A stretch of DNA of 64,000 nt, from the NCBI GenBank assembly GCA_033296885.1, contig MU863889.1, positions 248,001 through 312,000 of the forward strand, read 5' to 3'. Shown here piece by piece: positions 24,194-34,133 of the stretch. Origin of the DNA: Triangularia verruculosa. Taxonomy: Eukaryota > Ascomycota > Sordariomycetes > Sordariales > Podosporaceae. The notes under the pieces are model-generated. The model saw only the letters and a program-made list of their open reading frames with translations. It made no database searches and was not told where the DNA came from. Both the position numbers and the translations under genes were made by a program. Numbering within the stretch: position 1 is the first letter of the stretch; every line of letters starts with the position of its first letter.

Positions 24194-25807
24194 TCAAAGA
24201 TCTTCTTTTGGGGGCAGCTTCGGTGGATGCCGCATCTTTGGCATGTCCCAATACCGATTATCCCACCAGTTATCTTGGATCGAGATATGATCCCGACAGT
24301 TGGGCTGCTCATACGAGTCCTTGTCCCCGACAGGCCACATGGGGATGAAGCACACCTCATGAAAGCTGCAGGTGGTGCATTCCTTCCATCTTGTCCATCT
24401 AAGGGTGTCCATCAGGTGCTTGATAGACTTCTTGGAAGACTGAAGTACTTTGTCTTCTTGGGCTGCAGGTGCCTTGTAGCCGTACTTGTGACCAATCTCA
24501 TACTCAATGTACAACCGCACTGCGAATAGTCTCCCGCAAATACCGTGCATCACTTCTTCCAAGGCTGTCAATATCAGATGGTCTTCTGGGGTTCTCGGGG
24601 TGACTGAGGTGAGATAATGCCGCTCGCATCGTGAGGTAGCGTCTCGATACCCTTCTCTCTCCGCCGCGTAGTTGACGTGGGTGTTTGTCAGGTGGTTGAG
24701 TTCACCAAGGAATTCCTGTAATGTCTGGGCCCTTTCCGTCATGAACCAGAGTCTGTCTGCGTAACGCCCAACTATCAGGTCGGTAACCTCCTGCCAGTTG
24801 ATGGTGCTATTCTTCCCGTCAAGACGCTCGTACACCACCTCCTCCACGCGGGCCCTGATATCCTGCAACTCCTCATCGGTTGTATGTCGCAAGCGGGGAA
24901 GATGCGGCTTCGATTTGCTATCATTATCGAGACTGACAGGGTAAAACATGGCAGACACCATAGACGAGAAATCGAGGACTACCCGCGAGGCTCCAATGCC
25001 GTGATATCGTTGAGAAGTGGCGCGAATCCATTCCATGGGATGGACTTCGGAATAGCCCTCCCATCCGGGGCCAGCTTTGGGTTCAGATGGGCGCTGGATG
25101 ACAGAAACCAACTCCATGCTGTCGGAAAAGTCGCATTTGATAATTTCGAACCCGGCCTCCATGCGGATAACACCTTGGAGGCCCCAGCCAGTAGCAATGC
25201 CACAGAGACTCTGAGCACGACCGTACTCGTCCCAGACTTCAGCGTCTCGGTCTCCTCGGAGGACAAAATCTTGAAAGTCCAAGGTGCCCATCTCGGTGTT
25301 TCCAGCGCTCGTGCCATCGAGGTAGAGCAATTTCAGCGGCTTGGTCACTCTATAAACATGCAAGTATCCCCGAGGGTCTTCGTCTTCTTCATCATCTTCA
25401 GTTTGGTAGTCGCTATCCTCCTGAAAGAACATTCCTCGTTGACGCTGAAACGGCGTAAAAGAATCCGTGGCGTTGAATGCTTGTGGCGGAAACCTCATTC
25501 GTGGGTGAGCAAACAACTCTGCGTGCTCAATCTCAAAGGCAAGCCATTCCGGCCCAGGCGGCAGTGTCGTCCGCCAAGTTCCATGATACAGATTGACCCC
25601 AGCAGGGACAGTTGCCACGAAGACAGAGAGACCATTGTGGTTCAGTGATGAGCCCCATTGTCGCATGGCAGAATGGATGGCGTTGAAGATTTGGTACGCG
25701 TTCTTCCTGGCTGCACCTTCGGCGGGGCTCCGATCTTTAACGGCCGCCACATGGTGTGACAAGCAAGCCACCCAAACGGCTGCATGTCTCAGGCTGGCGA
25801 TTCTCAT
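24194..25807 (-). CDS. Secreted protein of a conserved fungal family, function unknown, 537 aa
   Basis: Single exon from ATG 25807. The N-terminus (MRIASLRHAAVWVACLSHHVAA) looks like a signal peptide. A conserved block reads IFNAIHSAMRQWGSSLNHNG followed by TVPAGVNLYHGT and EWLAFEIEHAELFA. An acidic insert (DYQTEDDEEDEDP) is followed by YRVTKPLKLLYLDGTSAGNT, and later come SLCGIATGWGLQGVIRMEAGFEI and a C-terminal cysteine-containing WKECTTCSFHEVCF. I recall this architecture as common in Pezizomycotina secretomes without an assigned activity, but cannot name a domain. The YHGT pattern recalls ADP-ribosyltransferase-like folds, but the evidence is too thin to claim that. The gene sits between two inverted tRNA-Gly genes. 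Confidence 0.88.
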   Translation of the reverse strand: MRIASLRHAAVWVACLSHHVAAVKDRSPAEGAARKNAYQIFNAIHSAMRQWGSSLNHNGLSVFVATVPAGVNLYHGTWRTTLPPGPEWLAFEIEHAELFAHPRMRFPPQAFNATDSFTPFQRQRGMFFQEDSDYQTEDDEEDEDPRGYLHVYRVTKPLKLLYLDGTSAGNTEMGTLDFQDFVLRGDRDAEVWDEYGRAQSLCGIATGWGLQGVIRMEAGFEIIKCDFSDSMELVSVIQRPSEPKAGPGWEGYSEVHPMEWIRATSQRYHGIGASRVVLDFSSMVSAMFYPVSLDNDSKSKPHLPRLRHTTDEELQDIRARVEEVVYERLDGKNSTINWQEVTDLIVGRYADRLWFMTERAQTLQEFLGELNHLTNTHVNYAAEREGYRDATSRCERHYLTSVTPRTPEDHLILTALEEVMHGICGRLFAVRLYIEYEIGHKYGYKAPAAQEDKVLQSSKKSIKHLMDTLRWTRWKECTTCSFHEVCFIPMWPVGDKDSYEQPNCRDHISIQDNWWDNRYWDMPKMRHPPKLPPKEDL

Positions 25808-26380
25808 GATGTCAACTCCTTTCTGCCCAGCGAGATGGTGTAAAATATGTTTGGTGTAATGGCCGAAGTTGTCGAGATTGCTGAGAGCTTCACACTGGCA
25901 TGATCTTATCGCTTATGGATGCCTGCTGTGATTACGTGGGACCAGCTCGGATAAAGTCCCGACATCGCATTCACCGTTGGTGGGTAAGGGCTTTACGGGA
26001 ACTTTCATAGGAAAGGCAGTTGTGCAAGGCTGACACAACTGTCAGGACACTTAATACATCCCATGAGAGATACTTGCGCATACTGGAAGGTATTAGCAGG
26101 CTTGTAAGTTGTATTGTACACAACAACGGATGCCCTCGTGTGTGCACCAATTGACCTGCACCAGGAGTCGATGCCAAGAAAGCTTACAACCCCAACCCAC
26201 AGTTGGTTTCTCCGGGAAAGCAGCGTTGTTCGGAGATGCATTTGTCTCTTCTTTGGCGGAAAAAAATAGCGTCAAAGAGATAGGCTTTGCCGGAAGATTG
26301 AGTGTTTGTCTGAAGCCATGTTGAAAGCTCACCAGCCCTCTTTCCCGCCAACAGACCCCCCCATGGATGCCCTGGGTACG
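25808..26380. other. Intergenic
   Basis: This is the upstream region of the minus-strand secreted protein and the 3' flank of the decarboxylase. Short frames only. Confidence 0.55.
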
Positions 26381-27097
26381 CTACCCTTCCACAGCCTTAA
26401 TTCCCTCCTCATCCTTGATCAACTTCGCCCCATCAAACTCCTCGTCCCCCTTCGGCAGCTCCAAGTTCAACCTCGACAACACCGCCACCCCGATCTCAAC
26501 CTCCCCCTCCGTCTCAAACCCAAGTATATGCCCTCCCCTCTGCCTATCGTCACTGATAAAGTGCAGGTGATCCCCCGCTACGTTGATGCCCATGGCATAC
26601 TCCGGACACCTAAACCCAACCACCGTCCCTCTCTCCCCCTCAAACGTATGCGTCGTCTGCCTCGAGCAAACATCCACCATCCCCTCTCTCGGCCTGCATT
26701 GCCCACCGGCTGTCCTGAACTCAATCCTCTTGAACACTCCATCCATTCTTATCGCCAGGAAGTGATTTCTTGCTTCTGGGTGGAGTTTATCGAGGAGAGA
26801 CTGCAAGTCTTTCTTCCCGTCCTTGAGACTGGCTTTTGTGGTAGTAGTCGCCTGGAACTTCGTAACGGTTGCGAATGGGGTGATGGTTGATGAAGGATCA
26901 ATATGCACCACTGACCCGTCGGCCTTCATCTGATACACCTCGCCGTCAAGAACAATCATCTCCCCCACCATGTTCTTGAAGGTGCCGAGACCATGGTCTC
27001 CATGTGACAAGATCTGGGATATGGGGATGCCATTGGAGGCCACGCCATCCATGAGGGCCGAGATGAGGGAGTATTGGTAGACTTCGTTGACTGCCAT
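26381..27097 (-). CDS. Alpha-acetolactate decarboxylase
   Basis: It converts 2-acetolactate to acetoin with loss of CO2 (EC 4.1.1.5), diverting a valine/leucine pathway intermediate. Single exon, 238 aa, within the family's usual size, with no signal peptide, so probably cytosolic. Seen motifs are QILSHGDHGLGTF near the start, VGEMIVLDGEVYQ, TPFATVTKF, GFRCPEYAMGINVAGDHLHF and RGGH. The zinc triad His177, His179 and His190 has the HxH-x10-H spacing I recall for bacterial enzymes. A Glu at 237, at about the expected distance, closes the site, and Arg in GFRCP is the substrate arginine. This family is mainly bacterial with scattered fungal members. An intronless fungal copy fits an old transfer but does not prove it. 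Confidence 0.93.
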   Translation of the reverse strand: MAVNEVYQYSLISALMDGVASNGIPISQILSHGDHGLGTFKNMVGEMIVLDGEVYQMKADGSVVHIDPSSTITPFATVTKFQATTTTKASLKDGKKDLQSLLDKLHPEARNHFLAIRMDGVFKRIEFRTAGGQCRPREGMVDVCSRQTTHTFEGERGTVVGFRCPEYAMGINVAGDHLHFISDDRQRGGHILGFETEGEVEIGVAVLSRLNLELPKGDEEFDGAKLIKDEEGIKAVEG

Positions 27098-27480
27098 CTT
27101 CGTGGTGGTTTGGCGTACTCAACGAACAATATTTGGTGTTGACAAGAATGGAGCAGTTCATCATGATGATGGCCAAGACGTGGCTTTCAAGGCGCTGACG
27201 GAGCTCTGGCTCCACTATTTTCTGTCCCGCAGTCGGATTGCCGGAATCGGGGAGTGTCAGCAGCATGACAGCCGTACACGACAGCTGGAATTATGTGGTG
27301 ATGCTCTGTTTCACAACATTTTGGTCAGTTATCATTTGGATAGGTTCAATTCATAGCTCTCGGCAGATAACTGCTGTGCTCATGCTGCCGACAGTGCCCC
27401 GCACAGCTCGGGTGTCGAAGCAAAAGTAACCCCTCTTCCAGACACGCAGATCAACTGGATATCCCAAGCAAAAGTTTTTC
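27098..27480. other. Intergenic, decarboxylase promoter side
   Basis: Upstream of the decarboxylase. No coding pattern. Confidence 0.55.
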
Positions 27481-27516
27481 ACAACGCCATAACCTGATAT
27501 TTGGGTATGGCGTTGT
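27481..27516. repeat. Perfect 11-bp inverted repeat next to tRNA-Gly
   Basis: The arms ACAACGCCATA (27481-27491) and TATGGCGTTGT (27506-27516) are separated by 14 nt. It lies directly 3' of the minus-strand tRNA-Gly, just past its TCTTTT terminator-like tail, and could form a hairpin. Confidence 0.7.
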
Positions 27517-27522
27517 AAAAGA

Positions 27523-27593
27523 TGCATCAGCCGTGAATCGAACACGGGGCCCATCGATGGCAACGATGGATTTTACCACTAAACCACTGATGC
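27523..27593 (-). tRNA. tRNA-Gly(GCC), copy 2
   Basis: Identical in sequence to the 23966-24036 tRNA-Gly but on the opposite strand: 71 nt, no intron, anticodon GCC. The run TTTT follows a few bases after its 3' end and suits RNA polymerase III termination. Confidence 0.95.
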
Positions 27594-27807
27594 TTGTTTA
27601 TTGGGGTGTTGTGTCTTGAGCCGCGGAGGAAGCGCTTTTTGGCGCAACATTCGCGTGTTCGGCAGTGGGCAGAACGGTGGGAGCCGGGGTTGTCCCGGCC
27701 CGAGCTCCGGCTGTCCTCCAACAGTGTCCACTCACCCAACCCAGGCCCACCCCTCTTCCCTCTCTTCTTCTCGTCCGCAACCTCACTACCAACACAGGAA
27801 ACATCAA

Positions 27808-27899
27808 GGGCCGCTGGTCTAGTGGTATGATTCTCGCTTAGGGTACACCCTACAGCATCTGCATGCGAGAGGTCCCGGGTTCAATCCCCGGGTGGCCCC
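27808..27899 (+). tRNA. tRNA-Pro(AGG) with 20-nt intron
   Basis: The acceptor GGGCCGC pairs with GTGGCCC. The D-arm is TGGTCTAGTGGTATGA. The anticodon stem CTCGC/GCGAG has loop TTAGGG plus T, giving anticodon AGG. The T-arm is CCGGG/TTCAATC/CCCGG-like. The intron (27844-27863) sits at the usual place after position 37. Confidence 0.93.
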
Positions 27900-28734
27900 G
27901 GAATGTTAGGAAGTGAGAGCCAGGGACTTCTTTTTGCCGTGTTTTGTTTAGGCCGCGAGCCGATATTGCTGTGGTTGGATTGCTGTGAGGGACGGTCAAT
28001 ATCGGTGGTTGGGATGCAAGGGCTGAATGGACATCGGCCGAACCTCCCAGATGTACTCTGTAAGCAACCCTCCATCTGCCCAAAAAACTCGGGTCACTAT
28101 TTGTCATTCCCTTAAAAGTCTGTCAACATCCAGGCATCGCAACAGTCATAATCCCGTCACTTTGATCACTTACATGTCCTCTTTTTACCCAAACGAGTAC
28201 CTGTTTGGCAGATGGTGTCGCACTGCTGGTTAGCATCTCCTCCAAGCCCCAACCCACAGCTGACTAAGAGCGCATGGCTCCCCACCTGTTTTTGTTTCTG
28301 CCGATCGCAGACTTTGGCCTTTCATCGACATTCCAGTGTTACCTCCAAGACGCCGTTCGCTGTCATGCACCCAAAATCGGACCCCTGGAGAGTGCCGAAC
28401 TCCCGTTAAACCCGATCTCCGATTCAGACCGAGACCCTATTAGAAATCAACATGCCCTCTTAAAACACCCCTCCGTCGTTTTCTTGCTTTCCAGAGCCAT
28501 GATTCAAGTTTGTTGATATTCACGGAATCCTCGGGTGTCGCCAACCCCACCCCGTCCGCTAGGGCCTGCATCCCCAGTCGCTGAAGCCGTCGCTCAAAGA
28601 AAAGCAGTAAAAGAAGCCGAAGACCGAATCCCTTCTGAGCTTTTTTCCATGCTCTGTGATTTTATATCTCTTTGCACCTTGACACGATACTTTTAGGTAT
28701 CTCGAGCGAACTATTCGTCTGTCCACCCGCCAAA
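27900..28734. other. Intergenic
   Basis: Short frames only. The last 100 bases could be the promoter and 5' UTR of the small gene at 28735. Confidence 0.5.
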
Positions 28735-28956
28735 ATGTTCGTCCTGTACTGGAAGGTGGCCAAGCCACTAATCGATCTCGTGAAGGGAGAGGATCCCAGC
28801 CCGGAACCTCAGCCCTCCCAGCAACCGGACCACTACCAACAACCATCACCGTATCCTTCAATGGAAAGACGTGAGAAAGTAGGCAAATGGCTGGCCAAGC
28901 TGCCAGCGACGGAGTTGGACAAGACGACGTCGAATGACAGCGCCTACTTTGGCTGA
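28735..28956 (+). CDS. Possible small protein, 73 aa
   Basis: The ATG has a good context (CCGCCAAAATGTTC). The product starts MFVLYWKVAKPLIDLVKGED, has a Pro/Gln-rich middle (QPSQQPDHYQQPSPYP), and ends in a Lys-rich segment with TSNDSAYFG. There is no signal peptide, only a short hydrophobic N-terminal helix, and I know no homologue. Codon usage and start context are compatible with a gene, but nothing else supports it. Confidence 0.4.
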   Translation: MFVLYWKVAKPLIDLVKGEDPSPEPQPSQQPDHYQQPSPYPSMERREKVGKWLAKLPATELDKTTSNDSAYFG

Positions 28957-29908
28957 ACATCATCACTCCGCGTAGCCGACAAGGCTGCCGGGGCCAGAAG
29001 AGGCATGCCAAACGAGGGAGGCCATCTAAACCCAGGAAGGATTCTCATCCCACCTTGACCGGCGACACTGCCGACGAAAAGACTCGTTCCCGCTCGGGGC
29101 GTAACCGGTCCACAGCAAAGGATGCTCGGATTTCTCGCAGAGAGGGAGGTGCAGTCGTAGGTGACATCCTTTCAATGCGGTGCCCGGTCTTATGGCTAAC
29201 CGTTCGTCCAGTTCCCTCAGAGTGCAAGTGAACCAATGTTATCATGCCGAGCCGTTGGGTAGTATCGTGTCGCCATATATGTCCGCGCTAGCGTTCAGAA
29301 GCGGTACCATCGCGTCGATCTTGGTGAAGCGCGGCGTCGTGTCATGGCGTTATCGGTTTGTCGAGAAATACGGTCGTCAAGAAGGGCCGTCAATGTGAAG
29401 GCATTCTTGCAGGGAATGCGATCAAGAGTGGCGTATCAGCGATGGCGTCAAGGGCGGATGGCAGACTGTTTGCCGAGACGATGGTGTCGTCTGATGCGTA
29501 TGTTAGCAGAAGCCCGAAACGATTAGATTACGAAGTAAATGAGAGCATATTTGATGACTACAAATTCGAGGAATTTCTTCCAGTGACATGCGTGGTGGGC
29601 GGAGCATGCCCGGTTCATTTCGCTCGAGGAAAGAGCAATCCCTTGATACTAGCACGGCTGCCGGGCTTTGGTCAAGTGGTTTTTGCTGGTAGTTGTCCCC
29701 TTCACGACGTTTCCCTCATGGTCACCCGCGACGTTGGAGAAAGCACGATGTGGGGGCATCAATTCTTGGCTTCCAACTGCCGACATGGACAGACCAGATG
29801 GTCGGGTCGGCTCCTCGCCAGCAACTTGCTTGTTTTGCTTCACAATCTTGGCCGCTCGACCATTTGATTCCTTTTCACGATAATTTCCACATCACCAGAT
29901 CCAACAAG
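28957..29908. other. Intergenic, about 950 bp
   Basis: A frame open from 29358 to 29867 on the plus strand has no family features and lacks a good start. I see no supported gene. The right end is the deacetylase promoter. Confidence 0.5.
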
Positions 29909-30745
29909 ATGTCGCAGCCACCACCGCCTTCCTCCCGCTGGCCACCCCCCTACAAGGCAGCCGTCTCGTTCACCATGGATAATCTTGGAGAAGCCCAGGA
30001 CGTCCTCAATGGCAAATGGCCGCATCCAATCGGCACCCACCCGGCAGTCACTAACCAACTCCCCCGCATGCTCTCGCTGCTCGATAAACACAACATCAAG
30101 GCTACGTATTTTGCCGAGTCGTGGAGCTTGTCCGTCTATCCAGATGCTATCAAATCACTACAGAGAGCAGGCCATGAAGTAGCTTGGCATGGCTACCAGC
30201 ATGAGGTCTGGAAGGATCTGTCTGCGGAGGCAGAACAAGAAAACTTTGATAAGAGTTGGGAGGCAGCAGATAAGGCGGGTATCGAATACGAGGGGTTCCG
30301 GCCACCCGGTGGGAGTATCAATGACCGCACTTGGGGTATGCTCAGGGAACATGGGGTGAAGTATGTCTCACCGCTAGGGGAGCTCGGTGCTGGGAAAAAG
30401 GGGGTGGTGACGTTGCCTTTTGAATGGAGAGGGGTGGACGCGTTCTGGTATATGGACAAGTTCAGCGGAATACGGAAAGATCACGGGGAAAAGGAAAAGC
30501 TGGAGACCCCAGAGGAAGACTTCAAACGGTGGTTGCTGGGTAAGATTGAGGAGATCAAGGAGACGGGCGGGTACCTTTCCGTCTTGTTCCATCCATTTTT
30601 GCAGACAACAGAGGACAGGTTTGCTGTATTGGAAGAGGTGCTCGGTGAAATTGCTACCGAGGAGGATATCTGGGTGGCGAACTGCAAAGAGGTTGCTAGC
30701 TGGGTCTCGGAGCACCCCGATCTGTTCGAGGCTAGGATGAAGTAG
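29909..30745 (+). CDS. NodB-type polysaccharide deacetylase, 278 aa
   Basis: Single exon from ATG 29909 (AACAAGATGTCG context). The first 10 or so residues are Pro-rich, with no signal peptide, so the enzyme is probably cytosolic. NodB motifs are the first strand AAVSFTMDN (the usual TFDD is TMDN), IKATYFAESW, and GHEVAWHGYQHE with an HxxxH metal pair. FRPPGG (the RxPxG motif) and LFHPFLQ near the C-terminus follow. The HxxxH pair and one acidic residue of motif 1 are kept. The Asn in place of the second Asp and the HPFLQ ending resemble PuuE/PgdA-type members that act on small amides or peptidoglycan rather than chitin deacetylases. The substrate is not determinable here. Confidence 0.9.
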   Translation: MSQPPPPSSRWPPPYKAAVSFTMDNLGEAQDVLNGKWPHPIGTHPAVTNQLPRMLSLLDKHNIKATYFAESWSLSVYPDAIKSLQRAGHEVAWHGYQHEVWKDLSAEAEQENFDKSWEAADKAGIEYEGFRPPGGSINDRTWGMLREHGVKYVSPLGELGAGKKGVVTLPFEWRGVDAFWYMDKFSGIRKDHGEKEKLETPEEDFKRWLLGKIEEIKETGGYLSVLFHPFLQTTEDRFAVLEEVLGEIATEEDIWVANCKEVASWVSEHPDLFEARMK

Positions 30746-31427
30746 GCAATTGGTGCGGTTTGTGGCGCCAGAGTTCAGGAGTTCAGATGTCATTGCGAGT
30801 GGTTTATGACCGGACACACAAGAGAAGGTAGGAGATGCCAGTCGGTAAAGATGTCTATAAGACTAGGTATCATAAGGGCCAATGTTTTATTCTTTTCACA
30901 TTGGTCCTTCAAAGCTGTCTTCTGCCCACCTTGACTCGCAATCTTTCAGACCTCATCCGAAAACCGACCATGATGGCTGGCATCAAAAGCGAAGAGTAAG
31001 AGATAGCCACCTCTGGGGCTATCTGCACTATCACTGAACAGACACACAGACCAGTTGCTGTCCGCCCAAAGTTCGTCCCAGCGGTCGTCATCCACTGTGA
31101 CCTTGACCTCAAGAGAAATTGCGCCCGCTACTCTAGCCTCAACATTCCCGATACCAACCCGGTGTTCCAAGCGCCAGCAGCACCTGTTCCCGACCGCTGT
31201 AAGCTCATTTTTCAGGGCGGGATGCGTCCGTATCAGCTGTATCACCGGAGGCCGTTTGAACATAGGTGGGAGGAATTCAAGTTGGAGAGAGCGGATGAGG
31301 CGGATTGGAAGCAGATCAAATCCCCATTTGACATTGAATGACGGATCATTGTCCATGTAGCCTATCACCGAGTTGGGTATGTAGCCTTTAGTTTAATATC
31401 TAGTGTGTTACTCGTTTATTGGTCTTG
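30746..31427. other. Intergenic; weak minus-strand frame
   Basis: A minus-strand frame at 31368-30946 (140 codons, ATG start; begins MIGYMDNDPSFNVKWGFD) is open but has no recognisable family, signal or intron evidence. It could be a relic or chance. No other gene is visible. Confidence 0.35.
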
Positions 31428-32891
31428 TTAAAGATGAACACCAGTGACTTCAAATGTCTGCACCATCTTCTTCTCGAACCTCGACCAGAACCTTGTCCCA
31501 CTGAGCTGGGTATCGCTGTACTCAGCATAGCGAGTTCCGCTTCCAATCTGCGTCGCCCACCTTTTGATCGTAGATCCATTTGACCCAACCGCTCCAAACC
31601 TGCTCAGGTCAAAGTTGATGTACTGAGGATCCCCCCAGTTGACAGCCACAATCACCAGCTTCCCCGCCTGTTGATCATACGCCGCAATCGCGTAGTCACT
31701 CCCCGCATCCAAAATCCTCATCCCCGGCCTGATATGCCTCGCAAACTGCGCCAACACAAAATACTTCTGGTTCGCCTGCCCAATTGTTTTCCTGTCATTA
31801 TCCGCCTCAATCAACCCCCACCCGCCCCCGTCAAGAACCTGCCAGTACACCCACGCCGTCGGTCTCAACCACCGCATATCCAACAGCAGGTTACTCACCA
31901 ACCTCTCCCCCGTCGCATCCGCCTCCCCGTATTCACTCTGCCAAAGCTTCTTCCCCGCCCTCGCCGCCAGATCATACAACGCATCTCTCCGCCCTCCTCC
32001 ATACTGATACCCATGCACATTCACCCTCCCAACCGCCCCCATCACCGTCGCATTCCCAGAGAATCTATTCAGCGTCGCCACCGCCTCATCATAATGACTC
32101 TCATCCGAAGCAGCAATCACCGTCTGCTGCAGCCCACGGCTATTCAACTCACCCCTCAAATACCCCAGCACACTCGCCTGGGTGCTCGCCTCGAAATGAC
32201 ACCCCTCCTGGGTCCCCGTCTTGCCATTCCACCACGTCGCAGACGGCTCGTTGAAGGGATCAACCGACTGGAACCTCACCCCCCAATTCTCACTCGCGTA
32301 CTTCGCTATCGTCGCCAAATACACCGCGTGGTTCTGGTGGTTCCAGCTCTGCAGGTTATCGCTCTTCCCATCGTCCGATCCCGAGGGGTTGTGGTTGTTG
32401 CACATCCACCACATCGGCGAGTTCGAAAACAGCTCCAGAATATTGGCTCCTCTGGCAGCAGCTTTGGATAGCATGGCGCGTTGGTTTGGGTCGGCGGACC
32501 AGTTCCAGCTTGGGGAGGAAGGGGAGGAGGACGTCCAGTCGAGCCAGAACCCTTGGACCTGGCGGGAGGGGATCATTTTCGGGGAGACGACCATTCGGGT
32601 GGAGGGGTTGATGGTGTTGGTGGAGGAGGCGCCGGCGTTGTAGCGGGCGATGGTGAGGCCGAGGCCGGGGAGGGATTGGGTGGATTGGTGAGTGGTGGTT
32701 TTGAGGGTGAAGAAGATGTCGGCGAGGTCGTCGCGTTGGCCGAAGGCGGCGGCCCACCAGGCTAGGGAGGTGCCCCAGCCTTCCCAGGTGCCGCGGTTGG
32801 AGGTGGCGTCGATGATGGTGGTGAGGTCGGCGAAGGAGGTGGTTGTTAGGAAGGCTAGGCCTGTGGCCAGGTGGAGGAGGGTTGGTGCCAT
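31428..32891 (-). CDS. Endo-beta-1,6-galactanase, GH30 (subfamily 5-like), secreted
   Basis: Single exon, 487 aa, starting MAPTLLHLATGLAFLTTTSFA (signal peptide). The GH30 barrel starts at GTWEGWGTSLAWWA. The acid/base glutamate is in DPFNEP (Glu215) and the nucleophile in WQSEYGE (Glu320), with a spacing typical of clan A. NSPMWWMCNNHNPSG and YWQVLDGGGWGLI are further barrel landmarks, and a C-terminal beta domain follows. The pattern matches the fungal endo-beta-1,6-galactanases (Trichoderma, Neurospora), which cut side chains of plant arabinogalactan proteins. Both catalytic residues are intact. Confidence 0.93.
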   Translation of the reverse strand: MAPTLLHLATGLAFLTTTSFADLTTIIDATSNRGTWEGWGTSLAWWAAAFGQRDDLADIFFTLKTTTHQSTQSLPGLGLTIARYNAGASSTNTINPSTRMVVSPKMIPSRQVQGFWLDWTSSSPSSPSWNWSADPNQRAMLSKAAARGANILELFSNSPMWWMCNNHNPSGSDDGKSDNLQSWNHQNHAVYLATIAKYASENWGVRFQSVDPFNEPSATWWNGKTGTQEGCHFEASTQASVLGYLRGELNSRGLQQTVIAASDESHYDEAVATLNRFSGNATVMGAVGRVNVHGYQYGGGRRDALYDLAARAGKKLWQSEYGEADATGERLVSNLLLDMRWLRPTAWVYWQVLDGGGWGLIEADNDRKTIGQANQKYFVLAQFARHIRPGMRILDAGSDYAIAAYDQQAGKLVIVAVNWGDPQYINFDLSRFGAVGSNGSTIKRWATQIGSGTRYAEYSDTQLSGTRFWSRFEKKMVQTFEVTGVHL

Positions 32892-34133
32892 GGTGCTGGA
32901 TAGAGGGCAGCACTCAAAGAGGCCTCAGAAACATCGGACATCATGGATCAGACCTTGCCAGATAGCAATAGTGTTGTTTTATACTGAGTATCACTACATG
33001 TTTGAGGGACGCTAAGCCGGTCATGAGGGTAGTATTCTTCTCCAACGAAACAGCCTGCCTTGACCCGTCTACCGGGTTTATTTGTGTTTAACGCTTTTCC
33101 ACCAACCAAGGAGCGAGAACTCGGATCGCCTAGCCATAATTACGGAACCTCATTGACCGTGCGGAGCTGAGCATTGCGTGGCTACTTATGTCACAGCTAA
33201 CGAATTCCGACTAATTCGGGGAATTCGGAGCCGAGCGAAAGGAGGCGTGATACTATACTAAACAACTCGGTCAACTAGGACTTCTAGTTGCACTTCTGGC
33301 ATAATAAAATGTATCGTAGCGGACTACCTTGAAAGGTTGCGATATAGATCCATCTCCGATGACTAAACTCTACCTACTGTAGGTTTCCCTATTGACCTAG
33401 CTCCATCGTACCTAAGGTACCGTAGGTACTGAAACCTTGATGGTCCTATCGGAAGCTCCTAAAGACAGACCCTTACTTGCAGTCCTACCTAGATCGTTTC
33501 AATGCCGGCACCTAAAAATATGTCCAGATCCAGAACAGCCTCAGTCACAAAGAAAATTCTTTGTCCTCTCCATTGGTACTTTCTTCGGTGTTCACAATTT
33601 TAACATAATGCATCATGTTCCCCCTGACAAAGACACGGAACCTCAAAGACAATCCCACACTCTGCAGCACTTTCTTCACTTTCTTCACTTCTCCACGTTC
33701 GTTGATCCCAATCTTGGGATGCGCAGTCCAATGTTTAGGTAGGTACTGTATACACCCGGCCGGTATTGCAAGTGGGGGAGTACCAGCCGCCCGGCTCCTG
33801 CAAATAAGGGGTGGTAATTTATCCAGCTGCACCTCAGCCCATAAACTGCAATGAAAACACATAAACTGAGTCCAAACAACGCGTAGAAATTTGACCCTGC
33901 AGCAAGCGCGCTTCGGTTCGGTTGGGCACCTGGGGGTATGATGCGCCCAGCCCGAGGGGTTGGGGGAGAGTGTGTGATGTGTAAATCATGTCTCGGATCG
34001 GAGTCAACAGGGCGGACATTATTTTTTCTTTTCTTCCCGCGCGCTTGAGATGTTGTTTTGGGTGATCATCTTCAACTTTCCCTGACATCTTTCCACATGT
34101 AAATTTCCAAATTCTCGAATATCCCTCGTGAAA
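32892..34133. other. Intergenic, 1.2 kb, with TACCTA/TAGGTA-rich segment
   Basis: The left end is the galactanase promoter. At about 33372-33430 several copies of CTACC/GGTAG-type palindromes cluster (ACCTACTGTAGGT, ACCTAAGGTACC, GTACCGTAGGTAC), and another lies near 33740. No gene is supported. Confidence 0.5.

Noticed and set aside
26306..26890. Plus-strand frame over the decarboxylase
   Set aside because: The minus strand has the full zinc-ligand pattern of the decarboxylase; the plus frame is low-information.
31671..32471. 266-codon plus-strand frame opposite the GH30 gene
   Set aside because: Pro/Arg-rich antisense shadow of a GC-rich exon; the minus strand carries intact catalytic motifs.
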